Shown one piece after another: positions 14,615-19,299 of a DNA stretch of 19,299 nucleotides. This DNA comes from G020353355 sp050116155 (GTDB lineage: Bacteria; Desulfobacterota; Desulfobacteria; Desulfobacterales; JAHEIW01): the NCBI GenBank assembly GCA_050116155.1, contig JASFPE010000041.1, positions 1-19,299 on the forward strand, given 5' to 3'. The translations under genes and the position numbers were made by a program. Under the pieces are notes generated by a model. That model worked only from the letters and a program-made list of their open reading frames with translations. It did not search any database and had not been told where the DNA came from. Numbering within the stretch: position 1 is the stretch's first letter; each line of letters begins with the position of its first letter.

Positions 14615-15283
14615 ATGCGTGATAACTTGGACACTGTCGCTGAGACCGGTTTCCAATTTTTTGGAAAAATGACGGCTTCAATATCCCACGAAATTAAAAA
14701 CGTACTGGCCATCATCAATGAAAATGCCGGGCTTTTAGAGGACATAACCCTGATGGCAGAGCGGGGCAGATCGATCGAACCTGAACGGCTGAAGACGTTA
14801 TCCCAGACGGTTATGAAACAGATTGGCAGGGCCGACACCATTGTAAAAAATATGAATCGCTTCGCTCACAGTGCGGACGAATCTCTTGGAAGTGTCGATT
14901 TAAATGACACCCTGGAACTGTTAGTCGTTTTATCAAATAGATTTGCGTCCATGCGGGGCGTCACGCTGGAGCCGAAACTGGAGGAAAGCCCGGTGAAGAT
15001 CAGGACGTCCCCGTTCCTTTTGATGAATTTTATCTGGTTGTGCCTGGATTTTGCGATGGACGCAGCCGGTGATGAGAAAATTGTCGAACTTGCCACCCAA
15101 AAAACAGAGACCGGGGCCCAGATCCGATTTAGACGACTTGAAGGCCTGGCCAAGGCAACCTTGGATGCATTTCCGGCTGAGCGCGAGAGGAATCTTCTCA
15201 ACCTGCTCAGGGCTGAATTGGTGGTTAGCGCCGAGAATAACGAATTTTTTGTCAATCTTGCCGCAGACATTGACAGGGATTAA
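14615..15283 (+). CDS. DHp-only histidine kinase paralogue with degenerate ATPase domain
   Basis: This 222-residue soluble protein has the four-helix dimerisation/phosphotransfer part of a histidine kinase at its N-terminus: H25 in SISHEIKNVLAIINENAGLL. It shares the distinctive HEIxNxLAIINExAG string with the full kinase just upstream, so it is probably its duplicate. The C-terminal half aligns in position with an ATPase domain, but the N-box asparagine is gone (LLMNFIWLCLDFAMDAAG) and no DxGxG or GxGL motif exists. It therefore should not bind ATP by itself. I infer a histidine phosphotransfer protein or a regulator that dimerises with the kinase. ATG at 14615 has GGAG eight bases upstream. 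Two single-domain receivers follow at 70 and 88 bp gene-to-gene distances from its cluster position, obvious partners. Confidence 0.8.
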   Translation: MRDNLDTVAETGFQFFGKMTASISHEIKNVLAIINENAGLLEDITLMAERGRSIEPERLKTLSQTVMKQIGRADTIVKNMNRFAHSADESLGSVDLNDTLELLVVLSNRFASMRGVTLEPKLEESPVKIRTSPFLLMNFIWLCLDFAMDAAGDEKIVELATQKTETGAQIRFRRLEGLAKATLDAFPAERERNLLNLLRAELVVSAENNEFFVNLAADIDRD

Positions 15284-15353
15284 TAAACATGATTTTTTCC
15301 CTTTAACTCAAAAGGAAGAATATATAAAATATTTCTCATAAGGAGGACGAAAC

Positions 15354-15797
15354 ATGAAAATACGCGTATTACTGGTTGATGACGAAGAAGAGTTTGTTCA
15401 GGCTCTATCTGAACGACTGGCCCTTCGCGACTACGATATTACCACATCCTTAAGCGGAGATGATGCCCTCGAGAAGATCAAGCACTACAATTATGACGTG
15501 GTTATCCTTGATGTGGCCATGCCGGGGGTTGACGGAATCGAGGTTCTACGTGAAATAAAAAAATTGAAGCCCTTGACGGAGGTCATCATGCTAACCGGAC
15601 ACGGTACCGTAGAAGCCGCAATTGAAGGCATGAGACTCGGCGCTTTTGATTTCCTCATAAAACCCTGTAATACAGAAGACCTGGACACCAAGATTAAAAA
15701 AGCCCAGGCTCGAAAAGCCGAACACGAGGAGCGCATACGGGCTGCAAAGGTCAGCGACATTGTCTCCTCTCCCAGATCTGTTTTGGAAGATGACTGA
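15354..15797 (+). CDS. Single-domain response regulator (REC)
   Basis: This 147-residue protein consists of a receiver domain (1-120) and a charged tail. D9, D10, phospho-acceptor D53 (VVILDVAMPG), T81 and K103 are all present. No output domain follows, so it must act by protein contact or as a relay intermediate. Its sequence is strikingly close to the receiver of the kinase-like/BON/REC fusion (VLLVDDExEFVQxLSERLxLRD in both), suggesting duplication within the cluster. Translation signals are strong: AAGGAGGACGAAAC precedes ATG at 15354. It lies between the DHp-only gene and another receiver, 18 bp from the latter. Confidence 0.93.
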   Translation: MKIRVLLVDDEEEFVQALSERLALRDYDITTSLSGDDALEKIKHYNYDVVILDVAMPGVDGIEVLREIKKLKPLTEVIMLTGHGTVEAAIEGMRLGAFDFLIKPCNTEDLDTKIKKAQARKAEHEERIRAAKVSDIVSSPRSVLEDD

Positions 15798-15815
15798 TTC
15801 CAGAGGAAAGACAGC

Positions 15816-16214
15816 ATGTCAGAAAAGGTTTTAATCGTCGACGACGAAAAAGATTTTTTAGAAATCATGGCCGAGCGCATGCGCACTCGGGGAATGGACG
15901 TCTTGACAGCGACTTCGGCCGAGGAGGCGCTCAAGATGGTTGAAAAGGAATCCTATGATGCCGTCATAATGGATTTCATGATGCCGGCAATAGACGGCTT
16001 TCAAGCGCTAAAACTGTTTAAGGAAAAGAAACCTGAATTACAAATCATTTTGCTTACCGGCAACGTTCCGGAGCAAAAGCGTGTCGAAGCCAAAAAGCTG
16101 GGCGCTCTGGATGTTATTGAAAAACCGGCCGATCTAAAAGTCCTCATTGGAAAAATCAAGAATGCTAAATCGCGCAGGACGGTTGGTCGGAAAAAGAGTC
16201 CAAGGAAAAATTAA
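15816..16214 (+). CDS. Single-domain response regulator (REC) with basic tail
   Basis: This 132-residue receiver has D9, D10, D53 (AVIMDFMMPA), T81 and K103. The C-terminal 15 residues are very basic (RRTVGRKKSPRKN), which might aid nucleic-acid or acidic-partner binding; no folded output domain is present. GAGGAAAG precedes ATG at 15816. It is more distant from the other two receivers of the cluster than they are from each other. It is the last plus-strand gene of the cluster and ends two bases before a nested palindromic element. Confidence 0.92.
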   Translation: MSEKVLIVDDEKDFLEIMAERMRTRGMDVLTATSAEEALKMVEKESYDAVIMDFMMPAIDGFQALKLFKEKKPELQIILLTGNVPEQKRVEAKKLGALDVIEKPADLKVLIGKIKNAKSRRTVGRKKSPRKN

Positions 16215-16215
16215 C

Positions 16216-16372
16216 TAGAAACGGTTTCAAAACCCCAGATCAGGTTCGAGAGTCCCGCCTGAGGCGGGATCGATTCGGTTTAAAAGCGGAACGTACACGA
16301 AGTACGTGAGCATTTTAAACTGAATCGCAACGCAGCTATCGAGACTTAGATGGGGTTTTGAAACCGCTTCTA
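16216..16372. repeat. Nested palindromic element (three-stem inverted repeat)
   Basis: The outer arms 16216-16237 and 16351-16372 are inverted repeats of 22 bp with one mismatch (core CGGTTTCAAAACCCCA). Inside, CGATTCGGTTTAAAA (16271-16285) pairs with TTTTAAACTGAATCG (16313-16327), 14 of 15 matching, and is capped by ACGTAC/GTACGT (16291-16296, 16302-16307). A separate perfect 7-bp hairpin, TCCCGCC/GGCGGGA (16253-16269), sits on the left flank. No U-run follows on either strand. It lies between convergent genes. The form suggests a small nonautonomous mobile or REP-like element, and it could also block read-through. Confidence 0.8.
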
Positions 16373-16470
16373 AAAAAAATCAGCACTACTTCATGGTTTT
16401 GCCTAACGGATGTGTTTTCTTTGATTGCCCAGACGACGGGCTTCGTTATCCTCTCCATACTAGGCGTCGA

Positions 16471-18072
16471 CTATTTGGCAGCCGTGCTTTGAAGTACCTG
16501 TGTTGCCTGCTCCAGAATCCCCTCTGGAAAACCAACAATAGGATAGATCACCAAGAATCCAACGAGCCAGAGCAACAGCATGGAAAGCATAAAAAACCCA
16601 AAACCGTATTTTACAAAATCAATGGCTTCAAGGGCCCGCTTATTTGTATCCGGATAAACCCCCAGTGCAAATGTCAGCGCATTGGCGGGAGACCCCACAA
16701 TCAGGAAATGGGCATAGGAAGATGCCAATGCCACAGCCATACCGATGGCCCACGGCTCACCGGCAACGCCGGTCATGATCCCCATGGGGACTACAATCGG
16801 TCCGATAAGGGCGACGGTAGCGGCATCAGACATAAAATTGGTAACCAGACCTGAGAAAGAAGACATTCCTACCCACAACCCGTAACCCTGATCCATGCCA
16901 ACCTGTGACAGTGCGTTAAGGAAGGTTGTCGCCAGCCACAAAGCACCGCCGCTTTCCTTAAGAAGGGCACCCAGGGTCAGAGCACCGCAGTACATGAACC
17001 AGGCGTTAAAGGATATGCGCTCAATTATTTGTTCAAACTTAACGGTTCTGAACAGCACCGGTATGACCAAAGCCAAAAGCGCCGGCCCGCCCAATCCCGT
17101 CGATTCTCCGCCGAATATCCACAGGGCCACAATGAGGAAAAGTGTGCCGGCAGTGACATACTCGGGATATTTCATTTTACCCATTCTGCGCGTCTCTTCC
17201 TTGATATGTCGCAGCCCGGGGGTAAGGTCCCGGGTCTTTATCTTCTTGCTGAAAAGCGTCGCCATATAGAGCATTAACATGGTGCTGCCGAGCGGCACCA
17301 GGGGCCAGCCGTATTTCATCCAGCCGGAATAGGTGATCGGTATGCCGTATTCGGTAAAGAAACCCATCATGATCACATTGCGTCCGCCGGCCGAGGGCGT
17401 CCCGGGCCCTCCCATATTCAGGGCGAAGCAAAGGGAGAAAAGCAAATATTTGGCAAGCGCAGGATCGTGAATCATCTCCCCCTCCGGGCTGCTGGCCTTC
17501 ACCGATCCGTAATAGACAGCCATCATCACCGGCACCATAAAAGAACACATGGCAGGGGCCGACATAAATGAACCCACGATCGACATACTGACGCACAGCA
17601 CGATCATGGGAACCCAGAACCCTCTGGTCCATCCCAGCAACCAGACGGCCAATCGTTTATGGAACCCGACTTCGACCACCGTCGCTCCCAGGGCAAAAAC
17701 GCCCAGCATGAACATCGGAGCGTCACCCGCAAAGGTCTTGCCAATCATATTGAAGGGCAGAAGCCCGAACAAATAAGCCATAAGCGGCATCAGCAGACCC
17801 GTTATCCCGATCGGGAGAGCCTCGACGGCAAAAAAGACCACCGCCATGGGAACAATCCCCAATACGATCATTGTTTTATCGGAAGCCTCCCTGGCATTAT
17901 GGGCGATTTCCCAGTCGATCATCTTTTGGACGTACCCGTATTTTTCCATAACCTCGATCAGAGATTGGGGCGTCGGTAAAATAAAGGCGATCAGTATGAA
18001 AAGGCCCGTGCCGATTCCGATCCACAGTCCTTTCTTGGCAAATATTCCGGTTTTTTCGCCATGCGTGTCCAT
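16471..18072 (-). CDS. DASS (SLC13-like) family anion permease with altered signature motifs
   Basis: This 533-residue polytopic inner-membrane protein has about a dozen hydrophobic segments. The two-fold DASS architecture is visible. The first helical hairpin tip is FMSAPAMCSFMVPVM (169-183) and its loop GGPGTPSAGGRNVIMM (221-236). The second is TNFMSDAATVALIGPI (411-426) with loop VGSPANALTFALG (459-471). The family normally has Ser-Asn-Thr at both tips, which bind sodium and the substrate; here they read Ser-Ala-Pro and Ser-Asp-Ala. The substrate and coupling ion may thus differ from the dicarboxylate carriers; sulfate or another oxyanion is possible in this setting. ATG at 18072 has GGAG about seven bases upstream; the preceding TTG is not needed. 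A CBS-domain gene lies 83 bp upstream on the same strand, probably the same operon and a cytoplasmic regulator. Confidence 0.88.
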   Translation of the reverse strand: MDTHGEKTGIFAKKGLWIGIGTGLFILIAFILPTPQSLIEVMEKYGYVQKMIDWEIAHNAREASDKTMIVLGIVPMAVVFFAVEALPIGITGLLMPLMAYLFGLLPFNMIGKTFAGDAPMFMLGVFALGATVVEVGFHKRLAVWLLGWTRGFWVPMIVLCVSMSIVGSFMSAPAMCSFMVPVMMAVYYGSVKASSPEGEMIHDPALAKYLLFSLCFALNMGGPGTPSAGGRNVIMMGFFTEYGIPITYSGWMKYGWPLVPLGSTMLMLYMATLFSKKIKTRDLTPGLRHIKEETRRMGKMKYPEYVTAGTLFLIVALWIFGGESTGLGGPALLALVIPVLFRTVKFEQIIERISFNAWFMYCGALTLGALLKESGGALWLATTFLNALSQVGMDQGYGLWVGMSSFSGLVTNFMSDAATVALIGPIVVPMGIMTGVAGEPWAIGMAVALASSYAHFLIVGSPANALTFALGVYPDTNKRALEAIDFVKYGFGFFMLSMLLLWLVGFLVIYPIVGFPEGILEQATQVLQSTAAK

Positions 18073-18155
18073 CAAAAAACTCCTATTTACGTGTCAAATT
18101 AAAATTTGGCTTCTACCAAATCTCGTCCGCCTCATCATACAACCTGGATTCACCG

Positions 18156-18704
18156 TCAACAGCCTTTGATCATTTCACAAACTTTTGTAAAAACATCAGA
18201 CAGCCGCAATACCCCCACCACCGCATCATCGCTCGTCACCAGCAGAGACAGATAAGGCTGTACAATCAGCTGGTGGGTAGCTTCACCTATAGTGGCATTT
18301 TGATCAATATACTCACCCTCCGAGGGCGCTCGCATAAAATCATTCACCTTCAGCTTGGCGGCCCGTTCACAAGAAAACCGTATAGGTTCCGCCCACAGAA
18401 CGTTGTTGTCGAGCATGTCTTTGATCATATCCGAACTGTATCCTGATCGCTCCAGCACATCCCCACCTTCGACTTTCCCATAATTGGGTTCCAGGGCAAC
18501 CAGGATGTCTTTCATGGTTATTTTACTCACAACTTTTCCATTCTCATCCAGAACCAGTATGGCGCGATGCTTATGCTGGGACGGGTCAAGCGTCATTTGA
18601 GCCTTTTCCAGAGCAAGGACCGCCTCGCGCAGAGTCGCCTCCTGTGGAACTGTTGCATACTTTTTGAGCGGCACCATCAATTCTTTTACGGTTATGGTTT
18701 TCAC
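18156..18704 (-). CDS. CBS-domain pair protein
   Basis: This 182-residue soluble protein consists of two CBS motifs: VKELMVPLKKYATV...RAILVLDENGKVVSKITMKDIL (about 6-68) and VNDFMRAPSEGEYIDQN...LSLLVTSDDAVVGVLRLSDVF (about 119-171). Such pairs (Bateman modules) bind adenine nucleotides and report energy state to transporters or enzymes. The start is GTG at 18704, with GGAGG six bases ahead. It precedes the DASS permease on the same strand by 83 bp, so it likely modulates that carrier. A paralogue starts divergently at 18917. There is no other domain. Confidence 0.9.
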   Translation of the reverse strand: MKTITVKELMVPLKKYATVPQEATLREAVLALEKAQMTLDPSQHKHRAILVLDENGKVVSKITMKDILVALEPNYGKVEGGDVLERSGYSSDMIKDMLDNNVLWAEPIRFSCERAAKLKVNDFMRAPSEGEYIDQNATIGEATHQLIVQPYLSLLVTSDDAVVGVLRLSDVFTKVCEMIKGC

Positions 18705-18916
18705 ATTATTCCTCCCCTATTAGATTAGCACTTATCTGGAGCATTACGAAAATGGTCTGATTTCAATCGTATTTTGGGATAAACATAGCGGATATGTCAA
18801 TAGTATATCGATACCATCCATGACAATACTGTACTATTAAAAATCTATACATAATCTTAAAACTATGGTAATGAAATCCAAATTTTTTATTAATCTTGAT
18901 ATCTTGGAGGTGCGCT
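18705..18916. promoter_or_regulatory. Divergent intergenic region between two CBS genes
   Basis: This is 212 bp of AT-rich DNA. On the minus strand TTGACA occurs near 18794-18799 without a well-placed -10. On the plus strand, TGACA near 18820 followed by TATACA near 18850 is a loose candidate. TATCGATA (about 18806-18813) is a short palindrome midway. Both genes begin with GTG behind GGAGG. Confidence 0.35.
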
Positions 18917-19299
18917 GTGAAGGATAAAAAAGTCAAAGATTTGATGGTGTCGCTATCCGATTATGCAACGGTTCACGAAGATGAGACCCTTTTCGAAGCC
19001 CTCATGGCTCTGGAAAAAGCCCATGAAAAGCTTGACCCGTCAACGCACCGGCATCGAGCAATCCTTATTCTCGATAAAAATGACCGGGTCGTGGGCAAAC
19101 TCAGCCAGTGGGATATACTGAAATCCCTCGAGCCAAAATACGGAAATATAGAAGATCTTGAAAAAATATCCCGTACCGGTTTCAGCCCGCAATTTCTAAA
19201 ATCGATGCTGGTCCAGCACGCGCTCTGGAATAAGCCGCTGATGGATGTCTGCAGAGTTGGGGGAAAAAATAAAGTTAGGGACGTCATGTATAAACCCAC
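18917..19299 (+). CDS. CBS-domain protein, paralogue of 18156-18704 (3' end beyond window)
   Basis: The first 127 codons of a CBS protein read open to the window edge. GTG at 18917 is placed by GGAGG six bases upstream. VKDLMVSLSDYATVHEDETL (6-25), ALEKAHEKLDPSTHRHRAIL (32-51) and a WDILKSLEPKYG stretch match the divergent neighbour almost word for word, and a second CBS motif begins with VRDVM near the edge. The two genes clearly arose by duplication. The downstream gene, which may show what this copy regulates, is outside the window. The truncation is only by the window, not a mutation. Confidence 0.88.
   Translation, partial: MKDKKVKDLMVSLSDYATVHEDETLFEALMALEKAHEKLDPSTHRHRAILILDKNDRVVGKLSQWDILKSLEPKYGNIEDLEKISRTGFSPQFLKSMLVQHALWNKPLMDVCRVGGKNKVRDVMYKP

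Noticed and set aside
16216..16372. Simple bidirectional intrinsic terminator
   Set aside because: The hairpins are not followed by a T-run on either strand and the structure is far larger than a terminator, though it may still hinder read-through.
16393..16854. Long plus-strand frame opposite the end of the DASS permease
   Set aside because: It overlaps a convincing membrane-protein gene on the other strand, and its composition is that of an antisense shadow.
18973..19299. Minus-strand frame open to the right edge
   Set aside because: The plus strand encodes a clear CBS paralogue with a good ribosome site, so the minus frame is its shadow.

Overview
The window looks like a chromosomal piece from an anaerobic, probably sulfate-reducing member of the Desulfobacterota (former Deltaproteobacteria). 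The basis is indirect: a non-pyrrolysine MttB-family methyltransferase, an ADP-forming acyl-CoA synthetase alpha subunit, SulP and DASS anion transporters (both families include the sulfate importers of sulfate reducers), many small REC-domain proteins, and intergenic islands of short repeated words of a kind I associate with these genomes. No rRNA, tRNA, CRISPR array, transposase or phage gene was seen. The taxon is an inference, not a reading.

Left part (1-5400), mostly minus strand. An isochorismatase-family hydrolase (191-790) has its own terminator. Upstream of it in coordinate terms lies a probable minus-strand transcription unit. It starts at a good sigma70-like promoter (5358-5386) and runs through an MBL-fold hydrolase (4299-5273), a repeat island (4035-4292), an acyl-CoA synthetase alpha subunit (2536-4020) and an MttB-like methyltransferase (1033-2490). 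It ends at a clear intrinsic terminator (986-1014).

Middle (5400-8560). An unrecognised 263-aa plus-strand gene (5748-6539) and a minus-strand protein resembling the ATP-grasp half of PEP synthase (6964-8211) converge. Word-repeat islands flank the first gene and fill the gap between the two.

Right part (8500-16214), all plus strand, is the most interesting region. In order it holds a TetR regulator with a perfect palindromic operator, a SulP-STAS transporter with a roughly 138-residue soluble insertion, a fusion of a degenerate cytidylate-kinase-like domain with BON and REC domains, a membrane dCACHE histidine kinase, a histidine-kinase paralogue that keeps only the phosphorylatable DHp helices, and two single-domain response regulators. 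I read this as an anion transporter wired to a multi-component phosphorelay. I know of no named system with this composition.

Right end (16214-19299). A nested palindromic element of about 157 bp separates the cluster from a convergent minus-strand pair: a CBS-domain protein and a DASS-family permease whose two SNT signature motifs are both altered. A second, clearly paralogous CBS protein starts divergently at 18917 and runs off the window.

Four intergenic islands (about 4035-4292, 5466-5690, 6541-6963 and 12627-12767) are built from the same vocabulary of 7-18 base words. Exact shared 13-mers and an 18-mer link three of them, up to 8.5 kb apart. The fourth shares only a 10-mer.
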